Source: an uncultured Bacteroidota bacterium
GTDB lineage: Bacteria; Bacteroidota; Bacteroidia; Flavobacteriales; Flavobacteriaceae
Assembly: GCA_902523635.1 (NCBI GenBank)
Contig: CABZAE010000002.1
Location: forward strand, 78,608-142,607
DNA length: 64,000 bases
Direction: 5' to 3'
The stretch's first letter is position 1, and each line of letters opens with the position of its first letter. Shown here in pieces: positions 46,916 to 56,061 of this stretch. The position numbers and the translations under genes are program-made. A model generated the notes under the pieces. The model worked only from the letters and a program-made list of their open reading frames with translations. It was not told where the DNA came from and searched no databases.

Positions 46916-48302
46916 ACAAACTACAATAAAAAAGCCTATCTCCTTGAAAGGGGTAGGAATTCATACAGGCACTGATGTAACATTGACTTTTAAGCCCGCT
47001 AAAGATAATTTTGGTTATGCATTCTGCAGAATTGATCTGCCAGACAACCCCGTAATAGAAGCGAACATAAACTATGTTGTGAATACCGAAAGAGGAACAA
47101 ACCTAGAAAAAAATGGGATAAAAATTAAGACATCTGAGCATGTCCTAGCTGCACTTGTGGGAATGGAAATTGACAATGTTTTAATAGAACTTAATTCTCC
47201 TGAACCTCCTATTATGGATGGTTCCTCAAAATTTTTTGTTGAGGCTCTTGAAAAAGCAGGTGTTAAATATCTAGAAAACGAAAGGGAAGAATACATTGTT
47301 AAAGAAGTTATTTCATATTATGATAAAGACAGCGGAAGTGATATAACAGTTATTCCCTCCGAAAATTATGAAGTTACAGCCATGGTTGATTTTGGTACCA
47401 AGATTCTGGGTACCCAAAATGCTACCATGAAGAATTTGTCACAGTTTAAAGATGAGTTTGCAAATGCAAGAACCTTTAGCTTTCTTCATGAAATCGAAAT
47501 GCTTTTAGATAATGGGTTAATTAAAGGAGGAGATCTTAATAATGCAATTGTATATGTTGATAAAGAACTTTCTGAAACTACAATGAGTAAACTCAAAACT
47601 GCATTTAATACTGAAAAATTATCCGTAAAAAGCAATGGTATTCTTGACAATCTAACACTCCACTATCCAAATGAAGCAGCAAGACATAAATTACTTGATG
47701 TTGTTGGAGATTTGGCTTTATTGGGAACAAGAATTAAAGGAAAAGTAATTGCAAATAAGCCTGGACATTTTGTTAATACTTCTTTTGCAAAACATCTCAG
47801 CTCACACATCAAAAAAGAAAAAAGAAATTTAGTATCTGGAATAGATTTGTCAAAACCTCCACTTATGGATGTAAAACAAATCGAAGAAATACTTCCTCAT
47901 AGACCTCCATTTGTGTTTATTGATAAAATTCTTGAGCTTTCAGATAAACATGTTGTTGCCTTAAAAAATGTTACCATGAATGAAGATTTTTTCAAAGGAC
48001 ATTTTCCCGGAAAGCCAATTATGCCTGGTGTTTTGCAAATTGAAGCAATGGCACAAGCAGGTGGTGTTTTAATTTTGAGTACTGTCCCAGATCCTCAAAA
48101 CTATCTAACTTTCTTTGCTAAAATTGATAACGCAAAGTTTAAATTTCCTGTTGTTCCAGGTGATACACTCATCTTCAAATGTGAATTATTGTCTCCATTA
48201 CGTAGGGGAATGTCACTCATGAAAGCCCAGGCTTTTGTTGATGGTCGATTAACAACTGAGGCTGAACTAATGGCAAAAATTGTAAAAAAATCAGAAGCTT
48301 AG
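46908..48302 (+). CDS. lpxC-fabZ: Bifunctional UDP-3-O-acyl-GlcNAc deacetylase / 3-hydroxyacyl-ACP dehydratase
   Basis: The 464-residue protein is a natural LpxC-FabZ fusion, a Bacteroidota feature. The first ~300 residues are LpxC: HTGTDVTL, SEHVLAALVGMEIDN with the zinc His, PPIMDGSS, and EAARHKLLDVVGDLALLG with further ligands. The last ~150 are FabZ: ILPHRPPFVFIDKI and GHFPGKPIMPGVLQIEAMAQ with the catalytic His and Glu. LpxC deacetylates the lipid A precursor and FabZ feeds fatty-acid synthesis. It lies between lpxD and lpxA. Confidence 0.96.
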   Translation: MPKQTTIKKPISLKGVGIHTGTDVTLTFKPAKDNFGYAFCRIDLPDNPVIEANINYVVNTERGTNLEKNGIKIKTSEHVLAALVGMEIDNVLIELNSPEPPIMDGSSKFFVEALEKAGVKYLENEREEYIVKEVISYYDKDSGSDITVIPSENYEVTAMVDFGTKILGTQNATMKNLSQFKDEFANARTFSFLHEIEMLLDNGLIKGGDLNNAIVYVDKELSETTMSKLKTAFNTEKLSVKSNGILDNLTLHYPNEAARHKLLDVVGDLALLGTRIKGKVIANKPGHFVNTSFAKHLSSHIKKEKRNLVSGIDLSKPPLMDVKQIEEILPHRPPFVFIDKILELSDKHVVALKNVTMNEDFFKGHFPGKPIMPGVLQIEAMAQAGGVLILSTVPDPQNYLTFFAKIDNAKFKFPVVPGDTLIFKCELLSPLRRGMSLMKAQAFVDGRLTTEAELMAKIVKKSEA

Positions 48303-48303
48303 T

Positions 48304-49086
48304 ATGTATCAACCCTTATCTTTTATACATCCCGGAGCCAAAATAGCTAAAAACGTAGTTGTTGAACCTTTTTCTTCAATTGATAACAATGTTGTTATAG
48401 GAGAAGGTACTTGGATTGGTTCAAATGTAACAATTATGAGTGGTGCTCGTATTGGAAAAAATTGCTCAATCTTTCCAGGCTCTGTGATCTCAGCAGTTCC
48501 CCAAGATTTAAAATTTAATGGAGAAGAAACTACAGCTGTAATTGGAGATAACACAACCGTAAGAGAATGTGTTACCATAAACAGAGGAACTAATGACAGA
48601 AACAAAACAGTTATTGGAAAAGACTGTTTAATAATGGCTTATTCTCACATAGCACATGATTGTTTCATTGGAAATAATTGTATTTTTTCAAATAACTCTA
48701 CATTAGCAGGTCATGTAACTGTAGGAAGTTATGTTATTTTGGCAGGTATGGTAGCGATTCATCAATTTTGTTCCATTGGAAATCATTCTTTTGTTGCTGG
48801 AGGTTCATTGGTTAGAAAAGATATTCCTCCTTTTGTTAAAGCGGCAAGAGAACCTATTTCTTATGTTGGTATCAATTCAGTTGGTCTCAGGAGAAGAGGA
48901 TTCGATTCTAAAGTTATAAGTGAAATTCAATCAATATATAGAATTCTTTATCAAAAAAAATATAATAATACTCAAGCAGTTAAAATAATTGAAGGAGAAA
49001 TGGAGGCCACCAAAGAGAGGGATGAAATTATTCAATTCATTCAAAATTCACAAAGGGGTATTATGAAAGGATATTTTCAAAGTTGA
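48304..49086 (+). CDS. lpxA: UDP-N-acetylglucosamine acyltransferase
   Basis: LpxA starts lipid A synthesis by acylating UDP-GlcNAc. The 260-residue protein is a hexapeptide left-handed beta-helix, with the catalytic-His region IMAYSHIAHDCFIG, GHVTVGSYVILAGMVAIHQF and the C-terminal domain beginning SYVGINSVGLRRRGF. It starts one base after the lpxC-fabZ stop and is followed three bases later by efp, so it is mid-operon. Confidence 0.96.
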   Translation: MYQPLSFIHPGAKIAKNVVVEPFSSIDNNVVIGEGTWIGSNVTIMSGARIGKNCSIFPGSVISAVPQDLKFNGEETTAVIGDNTTVRECVTINRGTNDRNKTVIGKDCLIMAYSHIAHDCFIGNNCIFSNNSTLAGHVTVGSYVILAGMVAIHQFCSIGNHSFVAGGSLVRKDIPPFVKAAREPISYVGINSVGLRRRGFDSKVISEIQSIYRILYQKKYNNTQAVKIIEGEMEATKERDEIIQFIQNSQRGIMKGYFQS

Positions 49087-49089
49087 CAT

Positions 49090-49659
49090 ATGGCTACATC
49101 ATCTGACATTAGAAAGGGCTTGTGTATTCATTATAATAATGATATTTATAAAATAATAGACTTTTTACACGTAAAACCTGGAAAAGGTCCAGCATTTGTA
49201 AGGACAAAACTCAAAAGCGTAACAAATGGTAAGGTCGTTGATAACACGTTCACAGCTGGACATAAAATTGAAGAGGTAAGGGTTGAAACAAAAAAATTTC
49301 AGTTCCTGTACAAAGAAAATGACACATACCATTTAATGAATACTGAAGATTACAATCAAATTGAAGTTGATGAAGACTTGATCGAATCATCCACATTCTT
49401 AAAAGAAGGAGAGATACTAACAGTTTTGACTAATACAGAGGATGGATCAACATTATCTGTTGAGATGCCTCAGAACGTTTTATTAGAAGTTAGTGAAACA
49501 GAACCTGGTGTAAAAGGAAACACCGCTACCAATGCTACAAAACCTGCCCGTTTAGAGACAGGTGCAAAAATAAATGTCCCTCTTTTTATCAATGAAGGAG
49601 ACATACTTAAAATAGACCCCTCAAAGGGCGTATATGTTGAAAGAGTAAAATCTATATAA
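49090..49659 (+). CDS. efp: Elongation factor P
   Basis: EF-P rescues ribosomes stalled at polyproline. At 189 residues it has the KOW-like N-terminal domain with the loop KPGKGPAFVRTKL, whose Lys32 is at the position modified in some bacteria. TAGHKIEEVRVETKKFQFLY and a C-terminal OB domain follow. It lies in the lipid A operon, a common Bacteroidota position, and its stop overlaps the sucD start by one base. No modification enzyme is seen in the window. Confidence 0.95.
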   Translation: MATSSDIRKGLCIHYNNDIYKIIDFLHVKPGKGPAFVRTKLKSVTNGKVVDNTFTAGHKIEEVRVETKKFQFLYKENDTYHLMNTEDYNQIEVDEDLIESSTFLKEGEILTVLTNTEDGSTLSVEMPQNVLLEVSETEPGVKGNTATNATKPARLETGAKINVPLFINEGDILKIDPSKGVYVERVKSI

Positions 49660-50531
49660 TGAGTATAATAGTCAATAAAAATTCTCGTGTTATTGTTCAA
49701 GGTTTTACAGGTGGAGAGGGAACATTTCACTCCGAGCAAATGATTTCCTATGGAACTAACATAGTTGGTGGAGTTACGCCTGGAAAAGGTGGCCAACAAC
49801 ATTTAAATAAACCTGTTTTCAATACTGTTAATGAAGCAGTTAATGAAGTCCAAGCCAATACTTCAATTATTTTTGTGCCAGCAGGCTTCGCTGCTGATGC
49901 CATCATGGAGGCGGCGGACTCAGATATAAGTACAATTGTAGCAATAACCGAAGGAATTCCAATAAGAGACATGACTCGAGTTAATCAATATATTAAGTCT
50001 AAGAAATGTACCTTAATTGGTCCAAATTGCCCAGGAATCATTACGCCCGGGGAGGCAAAAGTAGGAATAATGCCTGGCTTTGTTTTTAAAAAAGGAAATG
50101 TTGGTGTAGTTTCAAAATCTGGAACTCTTACCTACGAAGCAGCAGATCAAGTTGTTAAACAAGGGTATGGAATATCTACAGCAATTGGCATAGGAGGTGA
50201 TCCAATAATAGGTACAACGATAGAGGATGCAGTTAAACTGTTTGTAAAAGATGATGATACAAATTGCATAGTTCTAATTGGTGAAATAGGAGGTCAGTTA
50301 GAAACCGAAGCTGCCAAATGGTACAAAATAAATAACATTAAGAAACCTATTATTGGTTTTATTGCTGGTGAAACAGCCCCAAAAGGAAGAACCATGGGTC
50401 ACGCAGGCGCTATTGTTGGCGGATCTGAGGATACTGCAAAGGCTAAAAAAATAATTTTGAGGGATTGTGGCATAAATGTTGTTGATTCACCAGCAGAAAT
50501 TGGAAAGAAAGTTGCAGAATTATTTAGCTAA
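49659..50531 (+). CDS. sucD: Succinyl-CoA ligase subunit alpha
   Basis: SucD with SucC makes ATP or GTP from succinyl-CoA in the TCA cycle. The 290-residue protein has VQGFTGGEGTFHSEQM, the CoA-binding VGGVTPGKGG, and the phosphorylated His in GRTMGHAGAIVGG. Length is normal. sucC is not in the window. It is linked to efp by a TAATG overlap and is followed 29 bases later by fabG. Confidence 0.96.
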   Translation: MSIIVNKNSRVIVQGFTGGEGTFHSEQMISYGTNIVGGVTPGKGGQQHLNKPVFNTVNEAVNEVQANTSIIFVPAGFAADAIMEAADSDISTIVAITEGIPIRDMTRVNQYIKSKKCTLIGPNCPGIITPGEAKVGIMPGFVFKKGNVGVVSKSGTLTYEAADQVVKQGYGISTAIGIGGDPIIGTTIEDAVKLFVKDDDTNCIVLIGEIGGQLETEAAKWYKINNIKKPIIGFIAGETAPKGRTMGHAGAIVGGSEDTAKAKKIILRDCGINVVDSPAEIGKKVAELFS

Positions 50532-50560
50532 TGTTATCTTTAAAAGTGATATAAATCTAT

Positions 50561-51307
50561 ATGAAATTACTAGATAATAAGACTGTTCTTATAACTGGAG
50601 CTTCCAGAGGAATAGGAAAAAGTATAGCAAAAGTTCTTTCACAAAATGGCGCTAACATTGCCTTTACTTACAACAGCTCTTTGGAGCTTGCAAAAGAACT
50701 TGAGGAAGATATTTCTAGATCCGGAGTAAAATGTATGTCTTATCAGTCAGATGCTGCAAACTTTTCTCATTGTGAGGAATTGGTTAAGCAGGTTATAGTA
50801 GATTTTTCATCAATAGATATTTTAATCAATAATGCAGGAATAACTAAGGATAACTTGTTGATGCGAATGACTGAGAATGATTTTGATAAAGTTCTTGAAG
50901 TCAACCTTAAATCTGTTTTTAATATGGTCAAGTCATGTCAAACAGTTTTTTTAAAACAAAGGTTTGGAAGTATTATTAACATCAGTTCGATTGTTGGCTT
51001 AAAAGGTAATGCAGGACAATCTAATTATGCAGCTTCTAAAGCTGGAATCATAGGTTTTTCAAAATCAATAGCTCTTGAACTTGGTTCTAGAAACATTAGG
51101 TGTAATGTGGTGGCTCCAGGTTTTATTGAAACCGAAATGACAAACGAATTAGGTAAGGAAATAATACAAAAATGGATCGATGGAATCCCATTAAAAAGAT
51201 CGGGAATGCCTGAGGATGTTGCAAACTTGTGTTTATTTCTTTCCTCAGATTTATCAACATTTATTACTGGTCAAGTTATAAATGTTGATGGTGGAATGTT
51301 AACTTAA
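50561..51307 (+). CDS. fabG: 3-oxoacyl-[acyl-carrier-protein] reductase
   Basis: FabG reduces 3-oxoacyl-ACP with NADPH in fatty-acid synthesis. The 248-residue SDR has TGASRGIG (12-19), NNAG (90-93), catalytic Ser142/143, Tyr156 and Lys160 in SNYAASKAG, and FIETEMT. It ends SGMPEDVANLCLFLSS and GQVINVDGGM as expected. Position after the lpxC-fabZ operon fits coordinated lipid synthesis. Confidence 0.93.
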   Translation: MKLLDNKTVLITGASRGIGKSIAKVLSQNGANIAFTYNSSLELAKELEEDISRSGVKCMSYQSDAANFSHCEELVKQVIVDFSSIDILINNAGITKDNLLMRMTENDFDKVLEVNLKSVFNMVKSCQTVFLKQRFGSIINISSIVGLKGNAGQSNYAASKAGIIGFSKSIALELGSRNIRCNVVAPGFIETEMTNELGKEIIQKWIDGIPLKRSGMPEDVANLCLFLSSDLSTFITGQVINVDGGMLT

Positions 51308-51330
51308 ATTAATAATTAAATTGAATAAAT

Positions 51331-52149
51331 ATGGATAAATTAAATAGAATTGGACTGCCAGCTGTTTTATTAGTGATGGCAGTATTTATAATTGGTGCTA
51401 AATCAGCTGTAAATATAGGCTATGGTGAGGCAGGGGTAGTTTTTAGAACGTTTGGTGGTGGTGTTGTGACTGATGAACCACCACTAGGTGAAGGCTTTAG
51501 GATAATCGCTCCTTGGAACAAGGTTTTTATTTACAACGTAAAACAGCAGGAAGTTTTTGAAAGCAAGATGCAGGTTTTATCTTCAAATGGTCTCGATATT
51601 AATCTAGATGTTTCAGTTCTTTATCAACCTAAATATGATGAATTAGGAAAGTTACACCAAACTAAAGGAACTAATTATCTTGATGTTGTAATTGTTCCCT
51701 CCATTCGAGCTGTTGCAAGAAGCGTAGTAGGAAAATACACCCCTGAGCAATTGTATTCGACTAAGAGAGATGCTATTCAAACCGAAATATACGATGAATT
51801 AAAGGATGGTGTTGGTTCTCAACATGTTCAAATAAACGCAGTTTTGGTAAGAGATGTTACTTTACCTACAACAATTAAAGAAGCAATTGAAAGAAAATTA
51901 AGTCAAGAACAGCAAGCCTTAGAGTATGAATTTAGACTTGTGACAGCTGAAAAAGAAGCAGAAAAGGTGAGGATTGAGGCTCAAGGTAAAGCTGATGCAA
52001 ATAACATCTTAAATCGTTCGCTAACATCAAATGTATTAAGGGATAAAGGAATTGAAGCTACATCAAAGCTAGCTGAATCTCCTAATTCGAAGGTAATTGT
52101 CATTGGAAGTGGTGGCGACGGTTTGCCGATTATTTTAGGTAATCAATAA
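51331..52149 (+). CDS. Prohibitin/SPFH family membrane protein
   Basis: The 272-residue protein has one N-terminal membrane helix (about 9-28), an SPFH/prohibitin domain (YGEAGVVFRTFGGG, EGFRIIAPWNK, VPSIRAVARSVVGKYTPEQL) and an Ala/Glu-rich coiled coil (about 185-235) for ring assembly. It probably forms a membrane scaffold that affects proteolysis. A good terminator follows within 25 bases, so it is probably the last gene of the lpxD operon. Confidence 0.92.
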   Translation: MDKLNRIGLPAVLLVMAVFIIGAKSAVNIGYGEAGVVFRTFGGGVVTDEPPLGEGFRIIAPWNKVFIYNVKQQEVFESKMQVLSSNGLDINLDVSVLYQPKYDELGKLHQTKGTNYLDVVIVPSIRAVARSVVGKYTPEQLYSTKRDAIQTEIYDELKDGVGSQHVQINAVLVRDVTLPTTIKEAIERKLSQEQQALEYEFRLVTAEKEAEKVRIEAQGKADANNILNRSLTSNVLRDKGIEATSKLAESPNSKVIVIGSGGDGLPIILGNQ

Positions 52150-52169
52150 AATAAATTTTGATTAATAAC

Positions 52170-52200
52170 AAAGGGTCTTTAAAAAGGCCCTTTTTTGTTT
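52170..52200 (+). terminator. Rho-independent terminator after the prohibitin gene
   Basis: AAAGGGTCTT and AAGGCCCTTT form a 10-bp stem with one T-G wobble around a TAAA loop, followed by TTTGTTT. The left arm begins 21 bases after the prohibitin stop. The right arm lies within the last codons of the convergent sulfatase. Confidence 0.75.
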
Positions 52201-53645
52201 ATATATGTTGCATCTAATTTAGAACCCGGCATGGTTCCTCTTTTTCCAAAAAAATCTGTTTTAAGGCTGGAGTTTTCATTATATGGTTCCTGGTTTCTTA
52301 GATAATAATCTTTTGTAAGAGAGGGGGGTATGTCATCACCAGTTTCCTCAATCCATGAACTAAGTACATTTTTTAAACTGAAGAATCGAGTGTTGTTCTT
52401 TGACATTGAGATAAGATTATTAAACTGAAAAGGGTCATTATCCAAATCATAAAATTCTTCTTTACTTCGTGGCTTTACAAATATGTCATTTTGAATTGAA
52501 GATATGCTTCCATTTTCCGATGCATCCTTAAGATCTTGGTATGTCGGACTATTTATGGCATCTAATGGACCTGTTTGAGGAAATTCAGGTCTATTATTGA
52601 CTATGTACATAAATTTACCATCCGTTACCATTCTTTGGTGAGCCTCATAATCATGCCAATTGTGCTCAGCAAAAACATAATTTCTGAATTTCTTTTTGGG
52701 GTTTTTAAGAATTTCTAGAAAACTTACTCCTTGAAAAGACTCAGGAATATTAATATTCGCTAAATCTAGAACTGTAGGAGCTATATCTATTGCACTTATC
52801 AAACTTGTTGAATATTTGTCATTTTGACTTATTAATTTCGGAAAACTAACTATGAAAGGAGTTTTTACACCTTGATTATTCAGTCTTGTTTTGCTATGTG
52901 GAAATGGCCTTCCGTTATCAGCCATTACTATTATTAATGTGTTTTCAAAAACTCCATCCTTTTTTAGTTTTTCTACAACTTTACCTACATAATGATCAAA
53001 CCTAGTAATTTCATCGTAGTAATCTGCTAAATCTTTTCTTGTGGCTGAACTATCAATTAAATAGTCGGGAACTTTGATTTTTTCTGGTGGATTACTTCCT
53101 GAAAATTCGTTATCTCGCCAAACCCTATGTGCATCATATGAGGCAAACCACATAAAAAAAGGTTTGTTTTCTGGTTTGTTATTTAACGCAGTAATCCAGT
53201 AACTTTCACCTCCCTGTCCGTTGATTTCTCTGTTCTCTTGAACCTCATCAAATCCTCTTCGAGCATAATCTCCCATGTGGAATTTACCTGAAGATACACT
53301 GTAATAGCCATTATTTTTGAGTATTTCACCAACAGAAATCATTTCTAAAGGGGGTTCGGTGTGTAATTCTGCAGCTCCAGTGTTGTGGGGGTATCTTCCA
53401 GTAATAATTGAATTTCTACTTGGGCTACATGAGCTTGTTGTTAAATATGTATTTTTGAATACAAGTCCATCATCTGCAAGATTATCAATATTTGGAGTTT
53501 TTACAAACTCATTTCCGTAACAACCCAAGTCATCCCAACTTACGTCATCAGCAATAAATATAACAATGTTTGGTTTTTCAATTGGTTTTGTACAAGAGAA
53601 TAATAGTGATATAAGAATTGTCAGAGTAAAAAATTGTTTTTTCAT
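52179..53645 (-). CDS. Lipoprotein sulfatase
   Basis: The 488-residue sulfatase has a signal peptide with a lipobox-like LFSC (Cys18), metal residues in IADDVSWDDLG (Asp33, Asp34), and the formylglycine motif CSPSR with Cys73, which an FGE/anSME-type enzyme must convert to formylglycine. GSMVSxG-like segments and ENTLIIVMADNGRPF complete the alkaline-phosphatase fold. It probably desulfates an algal or animal glycan at the cell surface, inferred from family and habitat. No SusC/D or maturase gene is in the window. Its final codons hold the terminator arm. Confidence 0.88.
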   Translation of the reverse strand: MKKQFFTLTILISLLFSCTKPIEKPNIVIFIADDVSWDDLGCYGNEFVKTPNIDNLADDGLVFKNTYLTTSSCSPSRNSIITGRYPHNTGAAELHTEPPLEMISVGEILKNNGYYSVSSGKFHMGDYARRGFDEVQENREINGQGGESYWITALNNKPENKPFFMWFASYDAHRVWRDNEFSGSNPPEKIKVPDYLIDSSATRKDLADYYDEITRFDHYVGKVVEKLKKDGVFENTLIIVMADNGRPFPHSKTRLNNQGVKTPFIVSFPKLISQNDKYSTSLISAIDIAPTVLDLANINIPESFQGVSFLEILKNPKKKFRNYVFAEHNWHDYEAHQRMVTDGKFMYIVNNRPEFPQTGPLDAINSPTYQDLKDASENGSISSIQNDIFVKPRSKEEFYDLDNDPFQFNNLISMSKNNTRFFSLKNVLSSWIEETGDDIPPSLTKDYYLRNQEPYNENSSLKTDFFGKRGTMPGSKLDATYINKKGPF

Positions 53646-53670
53646 AAATAATAGAGTAGAGGAGATGGTT

Positions 53671-54897
53671 TTACCAAAGTAAAATTACAGATAACAATAT
53701 AAAAAAGCTTAAAAGTGAAATAAAAAAGGCATTTTGGCTATCTTGTAGTTTTTTAAAAGCAGTGAATTCTCTTTCTTCGTATATGTATTTACCATCAACA
53801 TTTACACGACGATATGTTCCTTTTTGAAGAAGCAAAACCAATATATTAAATACAACCATTAAAATAATCAAATTGTTTATTGCGTCTGCTTTGGTAAAGA
53901 CATTAACAACAGGAAGAACTTCATAGACAAACGCCATACTACCAATTGCCCCAAAAATCCCACCAACAGCTAATGTAACACGAGTTTCAAATTCTCTAAC
54001 TGGAACCAAAAAAACCATACAGGAGATGAAATATGATAAAATTCCTCCTGTAAAAATCTTAAAAAATAAAACAACACCCCTTCTTTTAACATTTAGTTCA
54101 AAAATGAGAGATTGAAGGACTGTGGGTCTTTTAATCTCTGGAGAAACCTGAATTAGTTCTGTTTTAATTTCCTGATATTCGTATCTGTGTGTTATTCCAA
54201 CAATCCTGTACCCCTCTTTTAGATTCTTCATGTTTTCAACGAAGGTGCTTTCAAAGTGTTTACTGGGCTTGAGTTGAACAACAGAACTGTCACTTGATGC
54301 TTTAAATTCAAAAAGAAGTTTTTGAACATCAAATGGATAATTTCCAAGATTCCATTTTAAATCAAATTCACTATCAATCAATCTTGCTTCTTTAGAAACC
54401 ATGTTATCATAAAAGAAAATTGAATCATTAGGATTTGTATATTCTAAAAGTATGGGATCATCAATAAATCTAAGCTCACTTTCTTTTAAGTTGTGTTGAA
54501 AATCATCTGAGTGTGCCCAATCAATCATATAATCCTCCTTCCCATAACCTTCTTCCTTGCCCAATTCCCATTGATATGGGTTTGGAATGGATCTGTATGA
54601 ACTATATGTATGAACAGATGTAAAAATTTCATTTTTGACATCTAGATTTTTAATGTCTTGAAATTCCATAGTAATTTCATAGGTTATCGGCCATTCAAGT
54701 GAATCATTTTCCGAAAGAGGAAACTCTGGGTAAAATTCACCTCCACGTTTGTAATCTCTTAATTTAGTCATGTTTTTTATCGAATCGTTCTCAGATGTCT
54801 GATGGGGGAGGTCACTAATTTTTTGTTCTGTTTCAACTGAACATGAAGCAAAAATTAAAGTAACACTAAAAAAAATAATTTTGAAAACTTTAGACAT
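53671..54897 (-). CDS. Prokaryotic pentameric ligand-gated ion channel homologue
   Basis: The 408-residue protein has the Cys-loop superfamily layout. After a signal peptide (possible lipid-type Cys19 in FASC) an extracellular domain of about 240 residues carries NYPFDVQ (186-192). Four membrane helices follow: M1 275-299, M2 305-327 (FETRVTLAVGGIFGAIGSM), the Leu-Pro turn at 328-329 with VVNVFTKADAI, M3 337-358 and M4 389-407. The M2-M3 region resembles GLIC. The extracellular domain would be periplasmic. Ligand and ion selectivity are unknown. It is co-directional with the sulfatase 25 bases downstream. Confidence 0.75.
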   Translation of the reverse strand: MSKVFKIIFFSVTLIFASCSVETEQKISDLPHQTSENDSIKNMTKLRDYKRGGEFYPEFPLSENDSLEWPITYEITMEFQDIKNLDVKNEIFTSVHTYSSYRSIPNPYQWELGKEEGYGKEDYMIDWAHSDDFQHNLKESELRFIDDPILLEYTNPNDSIFFYDNMVSKEARLIDSEFDLKWNLGNYPFDVQKLLFEFKASSDSSVVQLKPSKHFESTFVENMKNLKEGYRIVGITHRYEYQEIKTELIQVSPEIKRPTVLQSLIFELNVKRRGVVLFFKIFTGGILSYFISCMVFLVPVREFETRVTLAVGGIFGAIGSMAFVYEVLPVVNVFTKADAINNLIILMVVFNILVLLLQKGTYRRVNVDGKYIYEEREFTAFKKLQDSQNAFFISLLSFFILLSVILLW

Positions 54898-54916
54898 TTT
54901 AGTAAAAAAACTATTA

Positions 54917-54924
54917 CAAACATA
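54917..54924 (-). promoter_or_regulatory. -7 element for the ion-channel gene
   Basis: The minus strand reads TATGTTTG, an exact TAnnTTTG match, 19 bases before the ATG at 54897. No -33 TTG is clear. Confidence 0.4.
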
Positions 54925-54979
54925 TTAATAAAATAATTATTGAAAACTGTTTAAATTTCTATTATATGAATAAAATATA

Positions 54980-54987
54980 TATTTTTG
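54980..54987 (+). promoter_or_regulatory. -7 element for the cold-shock-domain gene
   Basis: TATTTTTG is an exact TAnnTTTG match, 16 bases before the ATG at 55004. The sequence around it is a run of A and T, so chance matches are likely. Confidence 0.3.
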
Positions 54988-55003
54988 AAATATAATTTTA
55001 AAG

Positions 55004-55453
55004 ATGGCTAAATCACAACAAACATTTAATAAACTTGAAAAAGAAAAAAAGCGTTTAAAAAAAAGAGAGGATAAAAGAAAGAAGATGTTAGCAAGAAAAG
55101 AAGCTAAGGCTAATGGAGAATATGTTGTTAATGAATTTGTTTACGTTGATTATAACGGGAACTTTACCGATACGCCGCCAGATCCAAACGATAAAGAAAG
55201 AATTAACGCTGAAAACATAGTTGTAGGAGTTCCTAAGAAAGAAGAAGTTAAGACCAGTGGATTTATTGGAAAAGTTAACTTTTTTGATCATTCTAAAGGA
55301 TTTGGTTTCATTATTGATCCAGAAACACAAGAAAAGTATTTTGTTCATGTTAGTGAATGCTTAGATGAGATTTCCGAAGGAGATAAAGTCCAATTTGACA
55401 CCATTAAAGGAGCAAAAGGTTTAAATGCTTCCAAAGTCAAGAAAATTATATAA
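55004..55453 (+). CDS. Cold-shock-domain protein with basic N-terminal extension
   Basis: The 149-residue protein has a cold-shock domain at about residues 85-149: GKVNFFDHSKGFGFI and QEKYFVHVSECLDEI carry RNP1- and RNP2-like residues. Before it lies a lysine-rich helix (about 8-36, FNKLEKEKKRLKKREDKRKK) and a linker with EYVVNEFVYVDYNG. The basic helix may bind RNA or ribosomes. This extended form is larger than the ~70-residue Csp proteins. Confidence 0.88.
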   Translation: MAKSQQTFNKLEKEKKRLKKREDKRKKMLARKEAKANGEYVVNEFVYVDYNGNFTDTPPDPNDKERINAENIVVGVPKKEEVKTSGFIGKVNFFDHSKGFGFIIDPETQEKYFVHVSECLDEISEGDKVQFDTIKGAKGLNASKVKKII

Positions 55454-55510
55454 TTGAACTATAATTTATATTATGTTAAATCGATTATTTCGTAATCTTT
55501 TTATTATTGT

Positions 55511-56059
55511 ATGAAAAAAAAGCTTTTATATACCCTACTTGTTGCAATCTTTATTTTCATCTCATATACACTATATTTGGTTTTGAACCCTGTTAGTCCT
55601 TTAGAAACTGTTAATTTCTCTAATAAAGACAAAATCATCTCTGTTACCTACAGCAGACCATATAAAAAAGATAGACTAATTTTTGGTAATCAAACTGATG
55701 GAGCCTTAGTTCCTTACGGAATTTATTGGAGAACTGGTGCAAACAGACATACATTAATTGAAACTGAAACAGATCTTCATATTATGGGAAATATTCTCAA
55801 GACTGGTAAATATTCTCTTTTTACCGTCCCTGGAAATGATTCATGGGATATTACCTTTAATTCAACAAACGCTTATTTCGGAATAATGAGGCCAAACAAC
55901 GAAAATGATATATTTACTGTCACTATTCCCCCAAATTCACTTGAAAATTCAATAGAACAACTTACAATAGACTTCATTGATTTAGAAACAGAGGAAAATT
56001 CAACTTTTGGACTGAGGATTCGATGGGACTTAACTGAGGTTGTAATTCCATTTAATTAA
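55511..56059 (+). CDS. DUF2911 domain protein
   Basis: The 182-residue protein has an N-terminal membrane or signal segment (about 4-24) and the DUF2911 pattern: VTYSRPYKKDRLIFG, LVPYGIYWRTGANRHT and GKYSLFTVPGND. It is likely periplasmic or anchored; function is unknown to me. The next gene starts two bases after its stop, suggesting co-translation with the amidohydrolase. Confidence 0.85.
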   Translation: MKKKLLYTLLVAIFIFISYTLYLVLNPVSPLETVNFSNKDKIISVTYSRPYKKDRLIFGNQTDGALVPYGIYWRTGANRHTLIETETDLHIMGNILKTGKYSLFTVPGNDSWDITFNSTNAYFGIMRPNNENDIFTVTIPPNSLENSIEQLTIDFIDLETEENSTFGLRIRWDLTEVVIPFN

Positions 56060-56061
56060 TA

